Origin: Panopea generosa
Lineage: Eukaryota > Mollusca > Bivalvia > Adapedonta > Hiatellidae
Direction: 5' to 3'
Length of the DNA: 64,000 nt
Assembly: GCA_029582155.1 (NCBI GenBank)
Contig: CM055902.1
Location: forward strand, 15,202,086-15,266,085
Shown here: one piece after another, positions 23,603-35,300 of the stretch
Layout of the letters: the number at the start of each line of letters is the position of its first letter
Numbering within the stretch: position 1 is the stretch's first letter
Translations under genes and position numbers: made by a program
The notes under the pieces: generated by a model
Seen by the model: only the letters and a program-made list of their open reading frames with translations
What the model was told of the DNA's origin: nothing
Databases searched by the model: none

Positions 23603-25240
23603 AGGAGGATCGCCTGACGAGGATCCCAGTATCCTACCCTACCTAATAATGTATATTGCTCTGATATCTTCTTCACACAGCTGTTTATATAACCTGTAAC
23701 ATTGAAAACGGCCTAGTGCATCATTTTAATCAGGCACATACAGGTAAATTGTAATGGATATGGTAAAGTGTACACAATCTGTGTAGGAGTATTATTTACG
23801 GAAAATAAATCGACCTTATTTATACCGGCTATGTCAAAATAATCGATTGCGTAGCTAGATTGTTTTGGATGTATGCGCGGATTAAGTTATTCAATTTAGA
23901 GCACATTATGATAAGAGCATTTATGACCAATCTATCTTTTTATACTGCTACACCCTCTCGCGAGATTATGTTCTTCCGAGAGTTAACTACAAGACCTGAA
24001 GATTTAATTTTATGCATGTAGTAATTTTCTCCTCTCAGTTAGTTCAAGCCAAGACACTAGGGTCACAATTGGTCATAATCTTGAGGTGGGGTTGGGGTGT
24101 TATGGTGGTTTTATTTGTTTAATAGAAGGAAATCTTCTCAATATACATTCGGTAATATTTGCTGATATTTGAAATAAATAGTTCACATCGGTATAGGTTT
24201 CGAATGTTTTCAAATAAAGGGACTACCATTCATAAGGGCCCATTAATGGAATTGGATATTTACATAGAAATACAATGCTAAAACTGATAAGTCTGTGTTT
24301 CTCATCTATTTAATGCATTTCAAAAATCCTGTTCCCAAGATTTGTTGAGCCAAATTTGTCTATATTTTATATATCCCTCCGTTCATTCGTCTATCCAGAA
24401 AATTGGTTTACAATCAGTAACTATTATTTTGCGTGTACCTGTATACTTATAAAGTATCGGTCAAGCTCGATATTTGTCGACGTCTGTCAAATTTTACAGG
24501 AGTTATGCCACTCTTCGACTTAATCTTCAAAGGAATAACTTTGTTTTCTGATCAGTAGCGGGGACATTTGTGCCGACAGACATGTTTCTAGACTTATCTA
24601 ATTTAGTAATATTATAATCGTCTTGAGATCCATAAGAGATCAACAATGGCCCAAAATAGGTTTGTTCTCATTTCTGTTATGATTTTATTCAATTTGAGAT
24701 TTGAAGCATCGTTTAATCATAACGGTTGAGATTTGGTTTTTAAGGGGCTTAATATCTACATGTACAGGTAATCAACAGGGACCAAACAAAAGATAAATTT
24801 CAAAATTTCAAAATTCTCTCAATAACTGGTCGACAAATATATTCATTGTTTGCCTAAATTATGCTTATTATAATTAGTTTCAAATTTATTCAGATAAAGA
24901 GGTCATGAACCATTGGAATTCAGTATGGGAAAAAAACATTTTCTCACCCATTTCTGCAATGAGATCTGAAGCATTATCAAGCTATGGCAGCTGCTTTATA
25001 TTTTATGGGGCCTTAAAGGGTTAAATTAAACCTACGTATAGTAGCTAGCCTACGTATTTGTGACTCCTGCTGCAAACGGCGTTCATTTAAGTTGTGCATA
25101 AAATAATATGGCATGCATGTATTAATCATTTAGCACGTTTTTAAAAAGTTCTGGTTATTTTATTTAAAAAAAAATGCTTCAATAAAACATATAGTTTGAA
25201 TGGCAATATTAAGGCCGGGAATTCAGCCCGTATGATTTTC
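23375..25240 (+). repeat. Second copy of the large repeat (paralogous to 14390-15200 plus 19740-21785)
   Basis: Order of landmarks: microsatellite block, GGATCCCAGTATCCTACCC, TATAACCTGTAACATTG, GGGCCCATTAATGGAATTGG, CCGTTCATTCGTCTATCC, GGGGCCTTAAA, a single minisatellite unit (GTAGCTAGCCTACGTATTTGTGACTCC), GTGCATAAAATAATATGGCATGCATG and GGCCGGGAATTCAG. In the first copy the same order is split by the transposase pseudogene region and by expansion of the minisatellite. Confidence 0.75.
23459..23599 (+). repeat. (GT)n microsatellite, interrupted
   Basis: Two long GT blocks separated by GCGTGCATGTGTGCGTGCGTGC-type variants. It creates spurious Cys-Val frames. Confidence 0.98.
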
Positions 25241-25376
25241 ATTGGTTACAATCGGCGTTCAAAATAGAGGTTAGCGCAACCTTGAGAAAACACTTTCCAT
25301 TCATAAATAAAGCTGAAACCTGAACAGCATTATTGTACTATATATATGTTTAATCTGATGCAGGAAATACCTGCAG

Positions 25377-25708
25377 AATGGGACTGGGTGTGAGTGTCTT
25401 CGCGTTGATAATCAATCGGAAATCCTCTATAATGTTGGCCGTTTTGCAGCGGAGTTGGAGATGGTTGAGGGCTGCGAATTATACCCCGCACTCAATGTAA
25501 GATTGACACGTAGCTGGCAACAAGCATTTCATTAATCTTGATATCTTGGTTAGTGTTGCACCCTTGTACCCTTTGGGATTAACTTACTAAATGCATGTGA
25601 CACTCGGCACATGAACGTTGAATAGATAAAATGCATTCCTTATTAATATATTTTTGTTTATTTAAACAGGTTGGTGATATTTTATTCCAACGCTGCTATG
25701 ACTTTTAA
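25377..25708 (+). other. Possible leader exon with short upstream ORF
   Basis: Segment 25377-25496 is stop-free, preceded by CTGCAG and followed by AAT|GTAAGA. It encodes NGTGCECLRVDNQSEILYNV and continues with FAAELEMVEGCELYPALN. Joining it in phase 0 to an acceptor at 25668-25669 (TTTAAACAG) extends the frame by GDILFQRCYDF to a stop at 25706-25708, 63 bases before the HEPN start codon. If real, it would be a 5' leader with an upstream ORF, or the end of another gene. The family is not recognised. Confidence 0.22.
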
Positions 25709-25771
25709 ATAGGATATTGAATAGTTCGAAAGGTAGAACAACGCACTGTTCGGTGTTTGTCAAACGTTATA

Positions 25772-26363
25772 ATGGCAAGCAATACATCAGAAACACTGAG
25801 TGAGTTGAGGAAGTCGGACAATTTCCATAGGGTGATGACTCTTCATTTTGACTTTGGAGCACAAACAGTTCGACACTTAATTGATGACAAACTAACTTCA
25901 ATGGGAATGTCTCTGAAAGATCACTTAAAAAGCTACCAATCTAAATTACGAGATCTCTTTAGTAAGCAAGTAATCAATAAGCATCAATGGCAGATTTTGT
26001 GGACAAAAGAGCCAACTCTATCTGCAATGGATGTGTCGTTGTTGACCATTCTTGTTGTAAACACTTTCACATCATTATCCGACGTGGAAAAAAAGGGAGT
26101 ATTAAACTTGAGGAAAAAAAGAAATTCTATGGCACACATTGTGAAAGGAGAGCTCAATGACAATACTGTTTATAGCGAAACTAGCAGGGTCATCCTTGAA
26201 GTTGCAAAGAGTATAAGCATCACATTTTACGAACATATCAAACAGTGCGTCTTCGAGCTAGAGAAACGGGAATTAATCATTTGTCGAAGCAATTTAGAAC
26301 TAGTCCAAAACAAGAACGAGGAACTCATGGTTAAATTGGTTGAAACGTCCAGCACAGAGCAAG
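25772..26363 (+). CDS. Exon 1 of SAMD9-like gene: HEPN domain (DZIP3-like)
   Basis: The start is the ATG at 25772. An in-frame TTG lies 15 bases upstream, but ATGGCA is the plausible initiator. This exon encodes aa 1-197 plus one base. The helical domain ends in LRKKRNSMAHIVKGEL; R117-N118 and H122 form the RNxxxH signature of HEPN RNases, and the arrangement matches the DZIP3/hRUL138-type HEPN seen in many invertebrate immune-like proteins. A Glu/Lys-rich helix follows (aa 155-195), possibly a coiled coil. The donor is CAAG|GTGGGA. If unspliced, the frame would run on to a stop at 26483-26485. HEPN domains of this kind can cleave RNA or mediate dimerisation; catalysis here is inferred from the motif only. 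Confidence 0.88.
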
Positions 26364-29300
26364 GTGGGAAATTCATTTTACAGTTTTGTAAATTCAATGT
26401 GTATGATTTGCTATTGTCTATTGACGTTATAAGTTTAGTACGTAATGACTCCATGTTGATAAATACTTTTGTGGAGTTGATTTGAATGCCATTTTCACGC
26501 ATTTTAGATTATATATGCATTATGCAGTTTTACTGGTGAAGGAAAATCGCAAAATGAATCTGAGTAGAACGACCGTCCTTCCGCAAGTGACAGACATACT
26601 TTCTCTTATAAAGTTTTTAGAGAGAGCGGGACACGAACGTACGACCTTATCAGTGAGAGGTAAGTGATATTGAGAGGATAGCGCCTTGAGTGATTCGGAG
26701 GACCCCATTGATCAATACTGCTTCTTGAATATCAAGTAAGAGTTTCACAGTTCCGACATTTTTGTTTTGATAGTTCACACTTAGAGTTAGTCTCATGTCA
26801 TGATATAAGTAAATAAATCATGCTATTAACTGGTTTGAAAAAAATATATTTTACTGTCAATAAATCATTTGAAGCAGTTTCCATTACATTACATGTTCTT
26901 TATTATTTCTTCTATTAATCTCCATCTACCAATCACCTGGGAGGATAAGAAAAAATGTTTTGCTGTCGTCTGTAATGTGCAACATGTTCACAGAATAAAT
27001 TAGAACATATACGTTATTGTTCACATTTCTCTTTGGTACAAGAGTTGTTTGGTGTAAAATAAAATAGAAATTTTCTAATCTTAATGTCGTTTTGTTTGTG
27101 CAGTTAACAGCACGTCTCAAATTCGCCTTGGCATGACAAAATGGGTTCGACAACTATCCAGAAAACTGGAATTTGGGAACTTTCTCAGGAATTTGAAAGA
27201 TAGAAGCGTGATAACATACACGAAGATGAAAGAGATAGAACATATGTATAACTACGAAGAGCAGGCCAACCTATTAGTGCTGCGAATGGTCAACGAACCG
27301 GATGAAAGTGTTTTGCAGTTTTGTAAGTGTTTGAGAGAATGCAACCCAGACTTGGCGGATTTGATTGAAAACAACCCAACGGATGGAAAAGAAACCGGTG
27401 AATGTATTTATTTGTTTACATAAATGCTAATTGAATTGTACAAAATATAGTGAATCTACTATGTTTACAAAGGTTGTTTTGCAGTACGTATTTTAATATT
27501 GAACATTCAAGTCTCACTACACAGTTTTGAATTTTGTTCCTTCTTCTATATAAAATATTTTCAATTATTTTTTTTTCATAGCAGGAAGTATTCCCACATA
27601 AAATGCACAGCAACTGATAGGTTTACCAGCTTGCTGTTGTTGTTTTATCATAAAAATAAAAATTGGTGCAGTAACACCCTAATATATTTTTAAAAAAAAG
27701 AAGTCCTCAAATACTCATAAATACATGCATCTGTTAAAATCCTATGTCATTTTTTTTCTACCAGTCAAAACCTGGTTTACTGGTGTACCAAACTTTACTC
27801 TTTCCGCGTCGTTACAGTTTTATGAAGTACTGCAGCCTTGAGACGAGAACCATTAATGTAGAAAGTGACTTTCGTAAACAGTATATTCGTGCTGCAATTA
27901 TATTTATACATTTTACAGACAATGCCCTGCAAGTTGTTTTGATAGAAAAGATTCAGGCATTACTTGAGGCAAACATCCAAGTTGATGGAAAGACAAGCAT
28001 TGCGTGTGAAGATGTTCACATTTTTATAGAGGAACGTATGGGATGGTCTCTAAAATTTACTGCAGTTGAGAAATGTGTCATTGATACATTTCACTGTCCA
28101 AAACTGGAAAAGGGAGCTAGCAGGTAGTTTTTTTCATTTCATATGCAGAAGCACAACTATCTGTATACTGAAATATCTTTCTATTGACTTTAATGTTAGA
28201 TTATAATAACATCGGATAACTACAGTGATGTGGTGGCCAGTGCGCATATAGTATGGTGCGCTTATAATACTGCCTCGCCTCAAACAGATATCATTATGAT
28301 ATCATTCTATTGATGAGATCGACGCAGAACTATATTAAGTACAACAGAATACATGTCACTTTGTTGCTAAAGTAACGCTGGGAATGCATTATTTTTATCC
28401 TTATTGTCGCTCCTAAAATTGTAACTTACAAGTACGCCATATTCGTTAGCTACTTCTTAAACTAAAACCCATATATATAGTTTCATATTTTATATACACT
28501 TATCTCTTTCTTTCGAACTTACTTATTGAAGTGAGTCCCATGTTTGGATTACAAATAGTTGGTGTATTAATCACGAGACGTTTTTCTTCGAATACTTTTC
28601 GGTGATCAGTTTATTTATTGGCTTGCCATAGCTTGATCGATGAAGGGTTAATTCGGTCACCATTATAAGTAGTCATTTACCGTAAACAAATGTCATACAT
28701 GTATACCTTTTTAATATGTACTATATATTACTAGTATACAAAATAAATATGCGAAATAAACGGCCCTGGTATATAAACTTGTTTTTACCATATGCAAAGA
28801 CGTATGCTCGTTTTGTGTGATGTTTTTCTCATGAACTCTCATTAAATCAAGTCGGTATTACTTAACTAAGGAGTATTTCTGCAGAACCGGACTCAAAACT
28901 CAAAACGTTTAGGTCTCACTTCACAGTTGAATTTTGTTCTTTGTTCTATACAAAATAAGGTCTAGGATTTCCATGGTAAAAAATGAATTCCGCATAGCAT
29001 TTTTTGTCAGTTTTAGTTCATAGCAGAAATGTAGCCCCATACACAAATGCACAATAACTGGTAGGTTGACCAAGTTAAGTTTTTTTTAAAGTGCAGTGAC
29101 ACCCTGAGATTTTTTGAAAAAGAGGTCGTCAAATGCTCATAAATACATGTTTATATTGAAATCCTATAAAAGTCACTTTTTAGCACCCGTGATGTCCCGT
29201 GTAGTATATGCTATAACAACTTTTGCTCTACTCATCTGCAGCAAGAAATCACAGCTACTATGAATCATTTTGAAAATATTTTAGGCCTCGTTTTTAAGCG

Positions 29301-32300
29301 TAAGAATCATGTTACCGTGCGGAGAAAGGAGGCGTAACTGTATAGTGAAACGTTATATTGCATTTATTGCAGATTTGAAGGTCTGTCTTGGAAAATAGAA
29401 AGGCCAGCTTTGAGTGCAGCAATATCAAATACGCGTAAGTTTGTTTTAAAATGTGGCTTATATTTTGTTGATTGATTGAAGACTTAGCGTCATTTTCCTG
29501 CCATCGAATGCTAACAGACGATCAGTTAACCTAACTGTTTCCTGTGATCCTGAAAGGCTAACCAGTACTCGAGCACACCCCATCTCCGCAAGTAACTGAT
29601 AGCTTTCCCACTTGTATTAGCGGTGAGAAACGAATGATAATGAGACACAATGTCGTATACCAATCAGCACGGAGAATGTTGCCGAGAGGGGATTCGAACT
29701 CGCAACCCTCGATTGATAGTCAGACGCGTAACCGACTGAGCTAATCGGGCCAGGCTTTTTATTTCGTTATTTGTTATTGTAGCTTAGACTTGTCGTAATG
29801 ATTATAACGTATCAGCATCTATTTTTTAAAAGATACTGGCAGCGTTATTCACATATATATTTGTTGACACATGTATCTTACATACAGCTTCAGAGAACCA
29901 TTTTTAAGGAAAACAGGCTATATAATTTCTCTGCAACTCAGTGAAAAGGGTTGGAAAAATGTCATTGTCCATTTATTATGCTCCCCAAAAGGGGGGGGGG
30001 GGAGCAAACAATCGCCGCTTCGTCCTTGCGTCCGTCCGTCCGTGCATCCCGAAGTTCTTGTCCTGGCTATTTCTCTACACCCTCTGGTTACAATTTTATG
30101 AAACTTGCTAGGATGCATCATTACAAAGTGCAGATGTGCATATTGTCTTTGTTCTCCGGTTCGATGATTTTTCATGGAGTTACGGCCCTTTAATTTAGTC
30201 TGTGACCAAATTCTTGTCCGCGCTATTTCACTTGGGGAGCATCCATCCGTTCCACCGATATTTTCTTGTTTGAATAAAAATTCCATGCTGTTTCATAATT
30301 CAAAAAAAGACAACGACTTCTTGTTAATTTGTTGTATACGTTTAACAATACAAACACATTGGAAATGCGTAATAAACTCGTAATTAAAACGTAGTGTTCA
30401 AAAGTAGTAAAACATGTACCAAAGAACGGAATGTGCTTATTGCATATATTTTGGAATATTTAGATACTATTTGTTAATTCTATCTTATTGTAATGATAAT
30501 AGCTAAAGAAGAAATAAAAGCAGACATGCCATGTGAAGAATTTGCGGATTATGTTTGTAAAGAGATGGAAAAGCTGAGGTTGGGACTGGGAGAAAAAATT
30601 CAAACAGCACTGATATCTGAAAGTATATCATCAAAGGTATTCATTAAAATGACAGATATAGAAATGAAAGAGACATTTAGCGAATACCTTGGAGATATCA
30701 AATATGGAATTGGTATTTCAAAAGCTATGTTAGAAGTTCAAGGCAAATTCAGACAAATTCAAAATAAACTCTCAAATGCAGAAAACGAATTAATTCTACG
30801 ACCGTTTGACTCTCCCACGGGAAATATAGTATATTCAAAGTGCAATGTTCGGCCTTTAACAGGCAATTTCCTTGTTCCAGCCCACGAATATGTAGCATTA
30901 CCTGGACACAAACTCGATGTTCCTTGTTTAGTGAAAGAGGTTACAAAATTTGTTGCTGCATGTTTAAATGGGAGGAAAAATGGAACCATTCATTTTGGCA
31001 TAAAAGCCACAGGTAAGGGTTCGGGAACAATAGTTGGCATAGAAACTGACCAGCATGTTGACACACGGTGTCTTAATTGCCAAATTGTGAAGGGAATTGA
31101 AGATTGTTTTGATCAGCCACATGTATGCATTGCCAAACGTTGTGTACGTCCAATACAGGAAATCAGAATTGATGATCATAATATCATTTTGGAGGTTGAT
31201 GTTGTGCCCTTTTCAGGACATATTGGGGATGAGATGTTCGAAATACTTTATCCTCCGAAAGGTCTACAAAGACGGGAATTCTTTGTTTATGAAGCAAGTC
31301 CTAGTTGTGATATATTACGAATTCTACCAGCTAAAGTAGACGAAGTCAAGCGATCGTATTCGACTTTGATTGAACAAAGGTGCAACTTGGAGAAGGAATC
31401 AAATCACTCTTTTGACAAAAACATCAACCTCCACAAACAGCTAGTGAAGCTTCTTACCTGCGGAAACGAATATGTAACAGATGAATTCATTCCTATTATA
31501 TGTTCGGGTAATATATCTGGCTGTCCGAATGAAAATCAGATAAGAAAACAAGTTGAAATGCATGCAGCGTTTACCTCATCAATAGCTGTTTTTGACTTTG
31601 ATTCGTCGATATCACTTCGGAATTCTATTGAGAAAGACAAAACCTCGTTTCACGTAAAGAAAGCGGAGGATTTCGAGAAGGATAGTGAATTGACATCGGA
31701 TGAAAGGATATGGGTGTATTGCAATGGGAATGACGAGCTTAGCCTTGAGAGAATGGATAGCGAAAATTGGTACAATAAAAGATTAGAGAAGGTAAAGAAC
31801 GCAATGTATCGATGCAGGAAGCTAATTCCCGATAAGAGAGCTCTCGTTATTTTCCTTGTGTTTGAAAAATCCGTTGAAAGGGACCCGATGTTTGAAATAG
31901 CCAGAGAGTGTATGCTGTTCACGTTTAAAGGTGAATGCGTCATTATAGCAGAAAATGACGAACAGCTGAGACACTGGAAAAAGGAAATGACAGGTCTTTT
32001 AGGGCATGCCAATGTCGATAGATACTTTCATACGGGGTTGACATGGAGTAGAATAACTCGTATCATGGGCACAGTCTTTAGAATAAATCCAGATGTAGTA
32101 TGTAAGCTTCCAAACTCTATGGGTCATTTTGTAGAAATGACAAGTAAAGAGAGGGACGAGCAAGCATTTGATGACATAGAAATACTTAGTGGCGACCAAT
32201 GTAAACCAGAAGAAGAAAAAATGAGTCACGCTGAAACTAAAGAAAACAATTCCGACCACGAGAAGAAATTTTACAAAGGCAATGCCGTTTCATGGTGGAA

Positions 32301-35300
32301 TTTTTACTACAAAACACATGTAGGGGAAAGAAAACAATTCCGTGACCATAGAAACGATATAGAAAGTAAACTATCATCAAACAAGGGGGAATCACTTTTA
32401 GAAATTCATGAAATACAGCATCGCCCGGGAGCAGGCGGAAGTACACTAGGAATGCACCTCCTGTGGTATTTTAGTCAATTTGCCTCAAGAGATACAAGCA
32501 AAGCATACAGATGCTGTGTGGTACACACTATAACAGAAAATACCATTACAGAAATGGAACGATTTCAAAGCTTTAAAGATGAGGACGCCAAACCGTTTCT
32601 GATTCTGGTAGACAACAAATCTGAAGAAAGCGTGTGTCTGCTAAAGTTCAAACTAAATGAGCTAGCCTATAAAACAGGTTCTCCAGGAAAACTGTTTTGT
32701 CTGATTATCGTGATCAAAAGAGTATCGATGTCCCATGATCCTCCACGGGGAAAACACATACTGGAACACAATCTGACAAAACAAGAGCAAGTGTGGTTTG
32801 AGAAAAAATACGAGGAATTAGAAGAAAAGGGTGACGTAGATGTTAAAACACTAATAGCTTTTAACGTAATGAGAAAGTCGTTTGATGAAACTTACATTAG
32901 TGACATAACTCGGAGAATCTTGAAAGATGTTGAAAAACACGAAATGCAACTTTTGAAATGTCTTGCTCTCATCAATACTTATGAAAATGATAACCCAGTT
33001 CCTCAGAGTGTATTTGACTCCATTATGACAGGATCGGATCCAAATTCATCGGAGATTAATATCGCACTTTGTATTGGTAAAGCGCCATTTGGGATCATGC
33101 ATGCAATGAGAGAAAGACAGCAATTGGTGTCACGAGAAAGAGAAACATGGAATGTGTACATGACAGAATCTCTGAGGTTACTGATAACAAAGCGCAAAGA
33201 TGATTTTTACAACAGTGGTGTATGCATAATTTCTCGACTAATGGCTCAGGCTATTCTGAAGTATATCATGAACGAAGATTGTCTGAATTTAGAAGAGATT
33301 GTCCAATATGTTCTACGTATCGTGAGAAAACACACAAAAGCAGTCGATGCCATGTCAAAACAATTCGTAAAGGTTGTCAACAGTCTTTTTAAGACACGAC
33401 AGTTGTTGGACGGAGAAAAGGGAGAAACAAAAACAAAGAAGTTTTCAGATTTGGTTCTAGAACTCGAACGACCAGTTGATGGAGAGACGGAGGTAAATGC
33501 GTATCAAAGAGTTGTACGCGTAATGAAGACATGTTTCGATTACACCAAAGATGCGATGGTCGGCCAACAACTCGCTCGATTTAATATCCATATTAAGGAG
33601 TATGGTCCCGCAGAGGAGGCTATTAAGCTATCTTTAGAGCAAAAACCACGCAGTTCATACCTCTTGGACACATATGGACAGATCCACAAGGCAAACATGG
33701 AAACATCGATTGAACAGAAAAATAAACTTCACGGAAAAATAAAAGACGAAGATGCTGCAGAGATAGTTAATCTTGCATTTTGCGCCCTTGACAAATTCAA
33801 AGATGCTCAGAAATTGGCTCAAACCGAAGAAGATATTAACTTAGGCTGTTTTCATATGGAAGTCAAAACGGCGTTAACTCTTCTTGAAAAATTTGACCGA
33901 TTCCGTTGCTACAGTGACCGTGGACATTTTCTTAAGTTTCTCAACGACACTGGATATAGTGAAGAAACATCTGATCTAAAAGCGCTCGCACACAAAACAA
34001 AATTCAAAGAATTTCAATATGGAAGTAGAACACAACATCATCTTCAAACATCTCTTCGATATTGTGAGGAAAGAAACTATCAAGTCAAAGATCACCTCTA
34101 CACCATACACACGGAATCGAACGAAGTACTTCTATTAAAACTGAGAGAAAGATTTGAAAGTTTTTACGGAAACTCACACCAAACGTCAAAGCTTCAATTT
34201 TCATACGGTATTGGACTGAAGCCATTGATGATTGCTAAAGTGAAAGACAATGCCAAGCTACTACGAAGAGTGGATGAGGCTCGTATCAATCTTGAAGACA
34301 GATATTCATTGAGGCAAGCAGACCAAAGGGATTTACTTGTATACTTAGGGTATACAATAATAAACATATCATCAAAGGGAAACGGACATGTGAACAATGG
34401 GGAGATACAACCGGATGCCTATAAACGGCTACTGCAGTACAGTGACAGGCTGGTTGAAATTCAGTTAGCCGCACCAAGACCATATCTGGAAGCTTTTTTG
34501 TACCAGGCGATTCTACACTGGCCTGCAAAATCAAGATCACACATACCAAGTTTGTGCCACCCTAAAGGATACGAAAATATGCTCAATGAATGGAACAAAG
34601 CATATAAAAATAATTTTGGTATAGAAGGTACAGATGAAATATCAAAGAATAAACCAAAAAACTATTTCGCACTAGGAAAAGGGCCAGCAGGCAATGATAT
34701 CGTTGACCTTGAGTCAATTAGAAGGCAGTGGCGAAATATGAAAAAGGAAGAAGGCAGAATGAGAAGGCCAGTATATAGAGACAATTTCTGGAGGGAACCG
34801 TTTGTTAAAGAAAAACTGCAAAGACTAGATGGTATAGTGGATGTTGCAGGGCGTATCATTTTACACAAGGTAATTGATAATATAAATCAGTCCTACCAAA
34901 GCTATATATTTGAACATTATTTGAAAGCAATCTTATGAATTTATGCAACAACAACGAGACAATTATGCAGCCAATCCGAGATTCGAATTAAGAACCTTTC
35001 ACTTAAGGGGTTATTGCTCTACCGACTGCGCTAGCCGAACTGCTTACATACGTTTGTCTCATAACATGCTGTGACATATTTTGTCTACACATGTCCACAG
35101 AGACCGCATAATCCTGTGAATGTTTCACGGAATATATATATAAGTTACAGTCTCTCTTGGGCACCAATGTAACAGGACGAGAGTAAGATGAAGCCAGTCT
35201 GGGACGTTCCGCTTACAAGGTGAATGCTCTACCGACTGAGATAACCGGACTGCTTACATACGTTTCTGTTCTACAGGTTATGTTAACATTCAGACATTTA

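Noticed and set aside
23409-23699. Cys-Val-rich frames of 70-96 codons
   Set aside because: Translation of the (GT)n microsatellite.
26364-26485. Continuation of the HEPN exon to the stop at 26485
   Set aside because: The CAAG|GTGGGA donor at 26363 joins the CARD exon in correct phase. The extra residues have no similarity and would cut the protein short.
30493-30502. ATG at 30493 as the start of a stand-alone SAMD9-like gene
   Set aside because: The AG at 30501-30502 is a phase-compatible acceptor for the upstream exons. A separate downstream start remains possible as an isoform but is not needed.
34870-34938. Continuation of the large exon to the stop at 34938
   Set aside because: A phase-0 donor at 34870 joins the exon at 36363, whose product restores the conserved SAMD9 C-terminal block.
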